From the IMG/VR virus record IMGVR_UViG_3300028388_002510, positions 1 through 51,023 of that record: a stretch of DNA of 51,023 nt, one strand, 5' to 3'. This document shows positions 8,228-15,649 of the stretch, in pieces. Origin of the DNA: a virus. Under the pieces are notes generated by a model, which did not search any database, was not told the DNA's origin, and saw nothing but the letters and a program-made list of their open reading frames with translations. The position numbers and the translations under genes are program-made. Each line of letters begins with the position of its first letter. Positions within the stretch are counted from its first letter, which is position 1.

Positions 8228-9406
8228 TCAGACGTTGTCGGTCGAGATGACCATGGAACCCGCGCCGCCAGCAGGAAGGACCGCATCCCACGTTCCCTGA
8301 AGGAGAATGCCCCCTTCGTCCTGAGCGACCGGGTCGTCGAGGTTGAAGTACACGCGCGGGAAGCCGAACGCGAGCATGGCGTCCAGCGTACCGCCGCCGT
8401 CCACGTTGTAGCCGTTGCGGAGAGCGATCCCGATGGTGTTCTGGTCGTGGTTGATCGAGTTCTCCAGCAGGCGGAGGTCTTCCGCGAAGAACGAGATGTT
8501 CCCGCCGCACCGGATGCGGCCCATGAACTGCGCCTGCTTCTGGCGGTTCAGGGCGGCGAAGCCGTCGGAGATGTTGTTCGAGTAGGAGAAGTCGATGGAC
8601 GTGACCAGCCCGTTGTCCACGCCGTTGACGTAGATGATCCCCTCGAAGGACTCGTACGGGTCCGCCTCATTGATCGGAGTCGAGGCGGGCGCGGCGGCAT
8701 CCGTCACGGTCTGGTTCATGCCATTGATGCCGATCGTCAGCCCCACCGGAGCGTTGTTCGCGAGCGACACCTGAAGGGAGTCGACGAGGCACCCACCGTA
8801 GGTGATGTACTCCTCGATGTCCGTCATCGCCTTTCGGATCGAGTAGTGCTGCTCGGTGGTGCCCTTCGTGAGCGTGCGCGAGATTGCCTGTTGCCCAACG
8901 CCCGCCGCCTCGTCGACCAGATCGGTGCCGCCGGCGACGAAGGCCGACGTGCCCGACACGGACAGCACGAAGAACAGGCCGTTGTTCGCAGCCGTGTTGA
9001 AGCCCGAGGTCTCGATCCACGATCCGGCCGGGGGCGGACCGCCTGCGTCGGTGCAGATGAACGCCTGCGTGCCGATGGCACCGGCCACGGCCTCTATGCC
9101 CGAGCCGCCGGAGTTGTAGGTGCTGTCGGTGTAGGCCGAACGGGACATAAGCGAGAAGAGCGCCCAGTCGAACGCGGCGTCGCACGCCTCTCCGTTGATG
9201 GAACCGCCCACGTTGATGTTGCCGCGCATGTGCGCCGCGACCTCGCGGTCAGCCCGCATCTCGCCGGATTCGACGGTGTCGCGGTTGCCACGGAGGTCCT
9301 CCGTGGTCTTCCGGATGGTGTTCCACGTGCCCACGCCCGGAGTCGTGCCGGGCGTCGTTTCGAGGAGGTACGACAGTTCTACGCGGGAACCCTGTGCCTT
9401 CGGCAT
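8228..9406 (-). CDS. Major tail tube protein
   Basis: 392 residues. The N-terminus (SRVELSYLLETTPGTTPG then RKTTEDLRGNRDTVESGEMRADRE) matches the phage tail tube type with the TPGTTP loop and R-rich 'delta/ES' segment. It lies between the tail terminator and gpG, the normal position. The middle region (about 90-220) is longer than in minimal tube proteins and contains Gly/Ala/Ser-rich loops (GAIGTQAFICTDAGGPPPAG), suggesting an inserted surface domain. It polymerises on the tape measure to form the tail tube. Strong by motif and order. Confidence 0.88.
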   Translation of the reverse strand: MPKAQGSRVELSYLLETTPGTTPGVGTWNTIRKTTEDLRGNRDTVESGEMRADREVAAHMRGNINVGGSINGEACDAAFDWALFSLMSRSAYTDSTYNSGGSGIEAVAGAIGTQAFICTDAGGPPPAGSWIETSGFNTAANNGLFFVLSVSGTSAFVAGGTDLVDEAAGVGQQAISRTLTKGTTEQHYSIRKAMTDIEEYITYGGCLVDSLQVSLANNAPVGLTIGINGMNQTVTDAAAPASTPINEADPYESFEGIIYVNGVDNGLVTSIDFSYSNNISDGFAALNRQKQAQFMGRIRCGGNISFFAEDLRLLENSINHDQNTIGIALRNGYNVDGGGTLDAMLAFGFPRVYFNLDDPVAQDEGGILLQGTWDAVLPAGGAGSMVISTDNV

Positions 9407-9409
9407 TGG

Positions 9410-9856
9410 TCAAGCCTCGCTGTGATGAACGTAGATGAACCACGGGCACTGAACCGGGACCTGATAGAAGCCTCTACCGTCGTCCGATCCGGCCTGTGGT
9501 GCCGGTGTGCGGAAGGATACCGTGAGGTCCAGCTCCGCGTCGGTGATCTGCGTTCCCCGCCGAAACACCTCTATGACCTCGCCCGCCATGGCGAGAGCAG
9601 TTCCACTGCCCGCGCCGATTCTGTCGAAGCAGTCGACTACCAGCAAGCCTTCGACCTGAGCATAGCCCCGCACGCCCACGGACTGCGTGTCGTCCGGGCC
9701 GTCCCATAGGAGCGTCGCGCGCATGAACGGCGACGTGTCCACGGTCGGCCCGTTGGGCATCTGCACCGTGCGGTTCCGCGTTCCAGCAAGCTCGGTCTGC
9801 ACCCGGCCGACGATGAGCCGCTCGACGTGGTAGGCGAAGTTCTCTTCCGATCTCAT
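9410..9856 (-). CDS. Tail terminator-like protein
   Basis: 148 residues immediately upstream of the tube gene. The N-terminal helix (ENFAYHVERLIVGRV) and the following strands (TSPFMRATLLWDGP, VEGLLVVDCFDRIGAGSGTALAMAGEVIEVFRRG) fit the tail terminator / DUF4128-type fold, in which a short protein forms a ring at the head-proximal end of the tail. Its ATG overlaps the stop of the preceding gp10-like gene (ATGA). The call is based on pattern and position rather than any catalytic motif. Confidence 0.78.
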   Translation of the reverse strand: MRSEENFAYHVERLIVGRVQTELAGTRNRTVQMPNGPTVDTSPFMRATLLWDGPDDTQSVGVRGYAQVEGLLVVDCFDRIGAGSGTALAMAGEVIEVFRRGTQITDAELDLTVSFRTPAPQAGSDDGRGFYQVPVQCPWFIYVHHSEA

Positions 9857-10284
9857 CGCTTCTTGACCCTCTGCCGGGCCGCACGGAGGTAGCGCCGGAA
9901 GGCGCGGATGGTGATGGCGAACATCCCTGCCGGGGCCTGCCGAGAGCTGCCACGCTCAAGCTCTTCGATGTAGTCGACGTTGTTCGCGATGAAGATGGTG
10001 TCCGTCGCCTTGCTCTTGCCGGACTTGAGGAAGGTGCGCCGCTCGCGATCGCCGCTCTCGCGCACGCCCTTCAGGTACAGCCCTCCGGGCGAGGCGATCT
10101 GGTTCCGTCCGATGGTCCACGACCCACGCGCGCGCCCGGTGTCGACCGGCGTCTTCATGACGATCGACTTGTGCAGTTGCAGCGCGGTGAGGTCGAGCAC
10201 CTTTCCGACGTCGGCACCGTACGCCTCGGCGAACTGGTTCACGGCCTTGGCGAAGTCCTTGGTGTGCTGCTTCTGGGTCTTCAC
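9853..10284 (-). CDS. HK97 gp10-like head-tail joining protein
   Basis: 143 residues with the recognisable core KTPVDTGRARGSWTIGRNQ (the 'TPVDTG-hydrophobic-R/L' signature) and a basic C-terminus (TIRAFRRYLRAARQRVKKR). It starts with GTG at 10284, overlapping the stop of the previous gene (GTGA). Members of this family complete the head-tail interface or the neck. Position between the connector genes and the terminator supports this. Confidence 0.85.
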   Translation of the reverse strand: MKTQKQHTKDFAKAVNQFAEAYGADVGKVLDLTALQLHKSIVMKTPVDTGRARGSWTIGRNQIASPGGLYLKGVRESGDRERRTFLKSGKSKATDTIFIANNVDYIEELERGSSRQAPAGMFAITIRAFRRYLRAARQRVKKR

Positions 10285-10628
10285 GCGCGCCTCAGTATCG
10301 CGGAGTAGACAGTCTCGGTCGGGTCCAGTTCGAGCGACGCAATGGTGAACTCGTCAGAGTTCTCCTTCACGACGTGGTCCGACAAGGACAGCTCGCCCAC
10401 GTCACGAACGAGGAACACCGCTTCCGTATCGCCCGCCTCGGCGGGGTAGTTGGCGGCGCGGCTGCGGGAGACGGAGCCGATCATGGCCTGCACGAAGCGT
10501 CCGATCTCGTTCGTGGACAGCGTGTCAGGGTTGTAGGTCGAGGTGATGACCTGCACGCGTTGAGTGAGCCCGACCTGTTGATGCGCTTCGAAGGCCGCGA
10601 CGAGCCCCTCCGCGATCTGCGCCTTCAT
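10281..10628 (-). CDS. Putative head closure / neck protein
   Basis: 115 residues from ATG at 10628 (MKAQIAEGLVAAFEAHQQ), which overlaps the end of the preceding gene by four bases. The sequence has a beta-rich middle (FLVRDVGELSLSDHVVKE, EFTIASLELDPTETVYSAILRR) typical of small neck proteins of the gp16/stopper type. No motif identifies it by itself; the call comes from its fixed place between the adaptor-like gene (10625-11143) and the gp10-like gene. Confidence 0.65.
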   Translation of the reverse strand: MKAQIAEGLVAAFEAHQQVGLTQRVQVITSTYNPDTLSTNEIGRFVQAMIGSVSRSRAANYPAEAGDTEAVFLVRDVGELSLSDHVVKENSDEFTIASLELDPTETVYSAILRRA

Positions 10629-11143
10629 CGACGCACGACCGACCGGGACACGCCGGAGCGTTTCTGGCCGTAGTGGCTGACCAGTCGCTCCACGGCATCG
10701 GGGATCAGAGGGGTCTTGCTCGTGCCGGCGAAGTTCGCGTTGAGCCCGCCGAAGCTGACCGACTTGAGTTGCGCGGACTGGTCGCCCTCGCGGTCGCCGC
10801 CGAGGATGTGCACGGCGAGTTCCGTGGTGGCCTCTTCGAGCCAGCTCGGGATCGTGTCCGTCTCGAAGAGGCGGTCCTCGGCGTCGTGCGGAAGGTCGAT
10901 GCGGTAGACACCAGTGCGCGGGAACGCGAGCGGTTGCGTGGGGTCCGTTCGGGCCCCGCTCCACTGGTACAACTGGTCGAGGAGCCGCGTAGCGCGGATC
11001 AGCGCCACGATGCGGTCTGAGTCCTGCGAGGAGTTCCATGACTCCGCGTGCATCATCGTCGCCACGTGGGCCTTCGCGACGGGAAGCGTGACGTAGCAGT
11101 TCGCGTCAGCGGCCCCGGCAGTGGCGACGATGGTTGCGGGCAT
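10625..11143 (-). CDS. Head-tail adaptor (DnaT-like / gp6-type connector)
   Basis: 172 residues. The segment NCYVTLPVAKAHVATM... with RIVALIRATRLLDQLYQWSGARTD and PLAFPRTGVY matches the phage connector family often labelled 'putative DnaT-like', which in structure is the head-tail adaptor that docks under the portal. The C-terminus SGVSRSVVRR is basic. It begins with ATG at 11143 and overlaps the next gene. The DnaT label is a family naming artefact; the place in the head-tail module argues for the adaptor role. Confidence 0.8.
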   Translation of the reverse strand: MPATIVATAGAADANCYVTLPVAKAHVATMMHAESWNSSQDSDRIVALIRATRLLDQLYQWSGARTDPTQPLAFPRTGVYRIDLPHDAEDRLFETDTIPSWLEEATTELAVHILGGDREGDQSAQLKSVSFGGLNANFAGTSKTPLIPDAVERLVSHYGQKRSGVSRSVVRR

Positions 11144-11154
11144 GTGCTAGCTCC

Positions 11155-11577
11155 CTATCTGGATCGACGCCGCCCCGGAGGGGACTTGGGCACGTCCGGC
11201 CCGCTGTCGTCGTCTTCTTCCTCGATCGGAGTGTCGCTCGACTCCGGCTCCGGGTCCACCGGGGCGGGATCAGTGACCTGCGACACGGAGCCGTCTTCCT
11301 TCGAAACGTACACCTCGACGTCGCAGGGGAAGTCCGTGTGCGCTTCGAGGACTTGCTGGGACTTCGCGTGGAGCGTATCGCCCGCGTTGTGCGGCAGGAG
11401 AACCGTGACCGTGACGCGCTCGTGCGGGGCACGCGGCCGTCTGATCTCGATCTCGCCATCGTACAGCGGGAGATTGCGGAAACGGGCACCCGGCCACGTC
11501 TGCCGCGCGAGAGTGAGTTGCGCCGGGTCCACCATGTAGCCGTAGACCATGCGTGGACGGTAGTCGACTTCGGGCAT
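11155..11577 (-). CDS. Unknown head-region protein with acidic C-terminal tail
   Basis: 140 residues between the capsid terminator and the adaptor gene. The first 95 residues look folded (YRPRMVYGYMVDPAQLTLARQTWPG, VTVTVLLPHN); from about 100 on there is a disordered tail rich in Pro, Asp and Glu (PIEEEDDDSG) ending in a basic cluster GRRRSR. No family recognised. Position directly after the capsid gene would suit a head decoration or completion protein, but nothing in the sequence proves that. Confidence 0.7.
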   Translation of the reverse strand: MPEVDYRPRMVYGYMVDPAQLTLARQTWPGARFRNLPLYDGEIEIRRPRAPHERVTVTVLLPHNAGDTLHAKSQQVLEAHTDFPCDVEVYVSKEDGSVSQVTDPAPVDPEPESSDTPIEEEDDDSGPDVPKSPPGRRRSR

Positions 11578-11602
11578 TGGATTCCCTCCAACGGATACGC
11601 AA

Positions 11603-11622
11603 AGGGGGCCCGAAGGCCCCCT
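11603..11622 (-). terminator. Rho-independent terminator after the capsid gene
   Basis: On the minus strand AGGGGGCC-UUCG-GGCCCCCU folds to an eight-base-pair stem closed by a stable UUCG tetraloop and is followed by UUUG. It sits 35 bases after the capsid stop, so it probably lowers transcription of the connector and tail genes relative to capsid and scaffold. Confidence 0.75.
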
Positions 11623-11656
11623 CTACAGGAGACTGGTCACCCGGACCAGCCGCGGA

Positions 11657-12634
11657 TCAGGTGAACGTGCCGATGACGCCGGGACCGGACTTCACGTCGT
11701 CCATCACGAAGTCCCAGTTCGAGGCCGTTCCGAGAGCGGCGTCCAGCGGGTTCGCACCGCCGTTCGCCATGTCCCACTTGTAGCCGCGCATTCCGAGGTT
11801 GAAGGAATACTCCCCTTGCAGACGGAAGACGAGCTGTTCGAGGCCGGTGACCATCTCGCCGACGATCTCCCGTTCCTCGGACTCCGTCACCTCGGCCGCG
11901 CCTGCCACCAGAGCCAGCACCTTGTACTCGTCGGTCGCCGGGACGGTGTCGATGAGCGCGGCGTTGTCCGTGACGATCACCGGTCGCCCGAAGGAAGCGA
12001 CGTTGCCGGTGTAGATCGTGACGCCAGCTACCTCGTAGACGTTGTCGGCGATGGCCTGCCCGACGAGGTCCCAGTAGCTCTTCGAGTGCATCACCCACGC
12101 CACGATGCGGTCGGACCGGTCGCCCATGCCAGCGAGCATGTTGGCGAGGTGCGTGTGCGTCGGGGTCGTGGTCGCCTCGGCCGTGAAGGTGCGCGCGTTC
12201 GCCTGACCACCCATCGCCGCCACGAGGGAGGTGACGACCGCCGAGACGTAGTTGATGCCCACCGCCTGACCGATCTGTTGGCCGAGGACGAAGGACAGTT
12301 CCTGCTGATCGCGACCGATCTTGCGGAACGAGTCGAGCGTGTTGGCCACCGGACCGATCTTGCGGGCGACCTTCACGGACACGAGTTCGTCCATCTGCGC
12401 TGCCTGATCGGTTGCCGACGCGACCGAGGTGAGGTCACGGCGGGTCACGAGGTCGGTGATGTTCGTGAAGAACGATCCCTGCTCGTAGTTACCGATCAGC
12501 CGACGCGGCACGAGGCGGATCGCCCCGGCGGACTGCTCGTTGAAGATGTTCGCGTTCTCTTCGAGGACCTCCGAGAAGCCAGCGTAGAACTGCTCCTCGT
12601 AAATCTGCATTCCTGCTGCCTGACCGATTGGCAT
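11657..12634 (-). CDS. Major capsid protein
   Basis: 325 residues, between scaffold and connector genes. Features of HK97-fold capsid proteins of the Phage_capsid_2-like group include an N-terminal arm (MPIGQAAGMQIYEEQFYAGFSEVL), the E-loop-like region (RKIGPVANTLDSFRKIG) and the A-domain segment WVMHSKSYWDLVGQAIAD ... RPVIVTDNAALI. The start ATG at 12634 has GGAGA eight bases upstream. No delta domain or protease is seen: a separate scaffold lies just upstream. A strong UUCG terminator follows. Confidence 0.88.
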   Translation of the reverse strand: MPIGQAAGMQIYEEQFYAGFSEVLEENANIFNEQSAGAIRLVPRRLIGNYEQGSFFTNITDLVTRRDLTSVASATDQAAQMDELVSVKVARKIGPVANTLDSFRKIGRDQQELSFVLGQQIGQAVGINYVSAVVTSLVAAMGGQANARTFTAEATTTPTHTHLANMLAGMGDRSDRIVAWVMHSKSYWDLVGQAIADNVYEVAGVTIYTGNVASFGRPVIVTDNAALIDTVPATDEYKVLALVAGAAEVTESEEREIVGEMVTGLEQLVFRLQGEYSFNLGMRGYKWDMANGGANPLDAALGTASNWDFVMDDVKSGPGVIGTFT

Positions 12635-12662
12635 CTAGGCGATCTCCAGATAGGGGTTCAGG

Positions 12663-13451
12663 TCATTCCTTGGGAAGCGCGAGGTAGGCTTCGTGCCCCT
12701 GCTCGGAGATGTACTCCGTGCGGGACGGGTAGCCGCGCTTCCCGAGGTCCGCCTTGGTTCGGACAGCACGGGCACCACCCGTGTTGCCACCTTGGTTGGC
12801 GGCTCCCCCGCCTGAGTTGCTCTTGAACAGGTGCGGAGCCTTCTTGGCGAGTCCCTCGCCCCACTCCTTCATCGAGAGCATGGCGATGCCATCAGCTCCG
12901 TACACCGGTTCGCCCTTGTCGTCCAAGGGCTTCACCTCACCGTCGACCATCTTGAAGATGGACCGACCGCGCATGATGAAGTCTTCCATTGGCTCGCCTT
13001 CCGCGACGCCGATGTCCGCACCCACGCGGCGAAGCGCGTCTCGAACCGCAGACGTCTCCAGAATGCTGGAGACCTGCGTGTACTTCGATTCGAGCGCCTT
13101 GTACTTCTCCTCGTGGGAGCGCGTGTTGTCCTGAAGGCGCGTGCCGATACGTTCCTCGACCAGCGCATTGATCTCTTCCTCCGACGGTGCCCCCTTGGCG
13201 GACGCGCGGAGGGTCGTGATCTCCTCCTGAAGCGCCCGGACCTGATCCGGGGTCATGTCGCCGAAGCCCTTCACGCGCTGCTTCAGTGCGGCGACGTTCT
13301 CGCGTTCCTGATTCAGGGCGTTCTTCAGGCCCGACACGTCGGGCATTCCTTCGAGGTCCAGCCGATAGCGGCCGTCCTCTTCCTGCTTGTAGTAATCGTG
13401 AAGCGGCTCGTCGACACCATCGAGCGAGTCCAGTTCAGGTTTCAGCGGCAT
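12663..13451 (-). CDS. Scaffold protein
   Basis: 262 residues from ATG at 13451 (GGGGAA lies about nine bases upstream; a TTG two codons earlier is the alternative). Strongly helical and charged in the middle (residues 45-130, NQERENVAALKQRVKGF, QALQEEITTLRASAKG-type heptads), Gly-rich near 210 (SNSGGGAANQGGNTGG) and a conserved-looking C-terminus. This layout and its place directly before the capsid gene fit an internal scaffold. No protease motif is seen. Confidence 0.8.
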   Translation of the reverse strand: MPLKPELDSLDGVDEPLHDYYKQEEDGRYRLDLEGMPDVSGLKNALNQERENVAALKQRVKGFGDMTPDQVRALQEEITTLRASAKGAPSEEEINALVEERIGTRLQDNTRSHEEKYKALESKYTQVSSILETSAVRDALRRVGADIGVAEGEPMEDFIMRGRSIFKMVDGEVKPLDDKGEPVYGADGIAMLSMKEWGEGLAKKAPHLFKSNSGGGAANQGGNTGGARAVRTKADLGKRGYPSRTEYISEQGHEAYLALPKE

Positions 13452-13491
13452 TGGCAAGTTCCCCTTGCGTTATCGAGCGCGAAAGTACAGC

Positions 13492-13722
13492 TCAGAATGC
13501 GTCCCGGCAAGCCTCTTGGAACATCTCGTCCCCGAAGAGGGCCCGGAACAGGTTGTTGTGGGCCGCTATCTGCACCGCGAGGTCGCGGTCAAAAGCGATG
13601 AGGCGAGGCACGAGGTCTGCGCTCACGCAGATCGGGGGCCATACGGCTGCTTCAGTCTCCGTCCCGGAGTTCGCCGCGCAACTGGCGAGCAAGCTCGTCG
13701 TCAGTAGCACGATTGGCAGCAC
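13492..13722 (-). CDS. Putative outer-membrane spanin lipoprotein (Rz1-like)
   Basis: 76 residues from GTG at 13722, overlapping the 3' part of the 13652-13873 gene in another frame. The N-terminus is a lipoprotein signal (VLLTTSLLASC) with lipobox LLAS/C, so the mature protein would be anchored by Cys-15 in the outer membrane. The embedded Rz/Rz1 arrangement is the classic form of two-component spanins, which fuse the inner and outer membranes at the end of lysis. Unusual is the location: inside the head module, between the MuF-like and scaffold genes, about 18 kb from the endolysin. Confidence 0.65.
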   Translation of the reverse strand: MLPIVLLTTSLLASCAANSGTETEAAVWPPICVSADLVPRLIAFDRDLAVQIAAHNNLFRALFGDEMFQEACRDAF

Positions 13723-13873
13723 GCTCCGCCTCGATCCGCTTCTTGAGAGCTTCACCCTTCGCCTCCTGTTGCTCCGCCTCGGCCTCCGCACGCCCGGCCT
13801 GCTTCACCTTCCACAGGCCGAGCGCGACCATGAGGGGCCGAACGATCTTCTCGATCAGCCCGAGCCAGTTCAC
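13652..13873 (-). CDS. Putative inner-membrane spanin (Rz-like)
   Basis: 73 residues: an N-terminal hydrophobic or amphipathic segment (MNWLGLIEKIVRPLMVALGLW) followed by a charged coiled coil (about 26-70, AEAEAEQQEAKGEALKKRIE). This is the i-spanin layout, and a lipoprotein gene starts inside it in a second frame. It is shorter than lambda Rz. The ATG at 13873 overlaps the stop of the 101-residue gene upstream. If not a spanin it could be another small membrane-linked lysis regulator. Confidence 0.6.
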   Translation of the reverse strand: MNWLGLIEKIVRPLMVALGLWKVKQAGRAEAEAEQQEAKGEALKKRIEAERAANRATDDELARQLRGELRDGD

Positions 13874-14175
13874 GGAGCCGGCGCGCCGTCCGTGCCGTCG
13901 TCATCACCATCGGACGAGTTGTCCTCGATGCCGTACCGGTCCCGGAGCTTGTTGAGCTGGGTCTCCATGTACGCGTACGCGCGGTCGTCGAGCGGGGTCT
14001 CCGTCTCGTCGGCCATGAGGTCGCGCTTGTCGATCCAGTTCTCCACGCGGTCTAGGACGAGGCCAGCGAGCTCCTTCGCCTTCTCGTCTGCCATGTCCCG
14101 AAGAGCCTGAGAGGCCCCGGCCGGGAGGACGGCAATGAGCCGCTCGATGATCGCTACCAGTGCTGAGAGGTTCAT
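13870..14175 (-). CDS. Small protein, hydrophobic N-terminus, unknown
   Basis: 101 residues from ATG at 14175 with AAGGAGA nine bases upstream, a very good ribosome binding site. The first 20 residues are hydrophobic (MNLSALVAIIERLIAVLPAG), the rest is charged and ends in a disordered acidic tail (SSDGDDDGTDGAPAP). It sits in the run of small membrane-type genes before the spanin pair. A lysis-related role is possible from context only. Confidence 0.65.
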   Translation of the reverse strand: MNLSALVAIIERLIAVLPAGASQALRDMADEKAKELAGLVLDRVENWIDKRDLMADETETPLDDRAYAYMETQLNKLRDRYGIEDNSSDGDDDGTDGAPAP

Positions 14176-14234
14176 GTGTGTCGATCTCCTTGGCGGGTGG
14201 TGGAAGTTCTACGGCGTCCCGCGCTCCGCCGCAA

Positions 14235-14321
14235 TCAGACAGGGCACCCCACCAACAGGGCGACGGCCGACAGGAACAAGACCAGCCACGCCAGAATCAG
14301 GTGCTTCGGTGCTGTGACGAT
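14235..14321 (-). CDS. Possible tiny membrane peptide (non-standard start)
   Basis: This frame codes a strongly hydrophobic stretch (HLILAWLVLFLSAVALLVGC) followed by Pro-Val and a stop at 14235. A GAGGAG ribosome binding-like sequence lies near 14336, but the frame has no ATG or GTG in the right place; ATC at 14321, ATT or TTG would be needed. It overlaps the end of the 105-residue gene in another frame. A single-span holin or lysis peptide is imaginable; it may equally be chance. Confidence 0.3.
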   Translation of the reverse strand: MVTAPKHLILAWLVLFLSAVALLVGCPV

Positions 14322-14614
14322 CGTGGTTGCAAGTTCTCCTCGATACGCTTGAGCGTCTCGATTATCTCCCGTTGGTTCTGAAGAACCGGGGCGACGGAAA
14401 AGGAAGTATCGCCCGGATGACTTAGCACCTCCGCCAGCTTCCTCTCGACAACCATCATCTCGTCCAGACGCTCCATCACGCGTTGTTGGGCCATCTCCCG
14501 CGCGGCGTCCTGCACGGCGATCCGGCGCTGCCACTGAACTAGGCCGAGTAGGCTTGCGGCGAACCCTACCGCTCCGCCGATCATGGCGCTCGCTTTCAAT
14601 GTGATGTCGTCCAT
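14297..14614 (-). CDS. Small membrane protein with coiled coil, holin candidate
   Basis: 105 residues from ATG at 14614 (GAGG just upstream; a TTG one codon earlier is the alternative). One transmembrane segment lies at about residues 10-28 (MIGGAVGFAASLLGLVQW) and a helical charged region follows (QQRVMERLDEMMVVERKL). It follows the MuF-like gene by a few bases. One-span proteins of this size with a coiled C-terminus often serve in phage lysis, but there is no diagnostic motif. Confidence 0.65.
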   Translation of the reverse strand: MDDITLKASAMIGGAVGFAASLLGLVQWQRRIAVQDAAREMAQQRVMERLDEMMVVERKLAEVLSHPGDTSFSVAPVLQNQREIIETLKRIEENLQPRSSQHRST

Positions 14615-14620
14615 CAAGCC

Positions 14621-15649
14621 TCATACCCCTAGCCTTTTCCGGAGTTCGCCCACGGTCAGCTCGTTGCCAGTCTGGTCAACCATGTCCGCGAACGAGAGTC
14701 GACCCTTCTTGTACAGGCGGAGCTTGGCCGGGCCAAGGATGTCTTCCTGCCGCTCCTGAGACTGCGCGTTGAACCATTGCTCGTAGGTAGTGTCGGCTGC
14801 GATCTGGCCGTCCATGCTCGCCTTGGTTTCCTCCGGCAGGAGGTCGGCGGTGCCCGGTGCCATCTCGTCCAGCCCGCGAAGGACCGCCACGATAGTCGTT
14901 CGGCAGTTCCAGTGCCATGGCGGCGGTCCGGGGTAGTCGATGTTCGTCGGGGTGCCTGCTAACGGATTGCCGTCGTTGTCCCAAGCGAACGCGGAGCGGG
15001 CACGGCAGATTGCCGAGGTGCGCGTGTCGAACGTCACGACAGCCTGCACCCCCTTCACGAGGTCGCCGGAGTTCAGGTAGGTGAGTTCGCGGGCCTTGTT
15101 CGCCACGGTCATGACGCCGGTGCGAACGATAGCCGAGGACTGGCGCTCGTTCACGGCCAGCGCGTCCCGCACCGCTCCGACCATCTCGCGCATGGGCGCT
15201 CCGCGTAGCACCCCGGAACGGACCTGATCGCCCACAAGCTGCTTGGCCTTGGTGGACTGCCTGCGCCACCACTCACGGAAGGTCGCGTTCTGCGACAGGG
15301 CGGACAGGGAGGCGTTCATCTGCGGAGCCGTGATCCGCGTCGCGATGCCGCCCACCCCGATCACGCGGTCGATGTTTCCCGCCGCAACCTCCGACTCCAG
15401 AACGGCGACAGCCTCCAAGTCCTCCAAAACGCTCGCGCGTATCTGGTCCATGTAGCGGGTGATGGTGTCGTTGAGGAGGCTCTGGAGATCGCGAAGGCGA
15501 GTTGACGGGGACGACCGAAGCGCGGCCTCCACTTCGCGAGCCATGCGGCGCAGCTCGGCAATCGCCTTCCGCCGCGTGCCCGCCTCGACGCGGTGCATCT
15601 GCACGGTATGCAGTATCGCGCCGTCGCGGAGGTCTTCCGCGATGCCCAC
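14621..15649 (-). CDS. MuF-like minor head protein (head morphogenesis)
   Basis: 342 residues. The C-terminal half holds the phage Mu gpF / SPP1 gp7 domain: RTGVMTVANKARELTY, TFDTRTSAICRARSAF and PPPWHWNCRTTIVAVL, the last with the conserved HxxCR-type core. It directly follows the portal gene, with GTG at 15649 overlapping the portal stop (TAGTG). These proteins are carried in the head in few copies and act in early head assembly or DNA ejection. The N-terminal half is helical and specific to this phage. Confidence 0.9.
   Translation of the reverse strand: MGIAEDLRDGAILHTVQMHRVEAGTRRKAIAELRRMAREVEAALRSSPSTRLRDLQSLLNDTITRYMDQIRASVLEDLEAVAVLESEVAAGNIDRVIGVGGIATRITAPQMNASLSALSQNATFREWWRRQSTKAKQLVGDQVRSGVLRGAPMREMVGAVRDALAVNERQSSAIVRTGVMTVANKARELTYLNSGDLVKGVQAVVTFDTRTSAICRARSAFAWDNDGNPLAGTPTNIDYPGPPPWHWNCRTTIVAVLRGLDEMAPGTADLLPEETKASMDGQIAADTTYEQWFNAQSQERQEDILGPAKLRLYKKGRLSFADMVDQTGNELTVGELRKRLGV

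Noticed and set aside
7563-8510. A separate 315-residue gene overlapping gpG and the tail tube gene
   Set aside because: Only the last 96 codons look like a protein; the rest is an out-of-frame shadow. The slippery heptamer explains access to the frame.
8093-9709. Long plus-strand open frame (538 codons) opposite the tail tube gene
   Set aside because: It lies opposite well supported minus-strand genes, its protein is low in complexity and Arg/Val/Asp-rich as expected of an antisense shadow in GC-rich DNA, and it has no ribosome binding site. The same holds for other long plus-strand frames (2136-2960, 6170-7570, 16087-17415, 24227-25411, 49262-50305).
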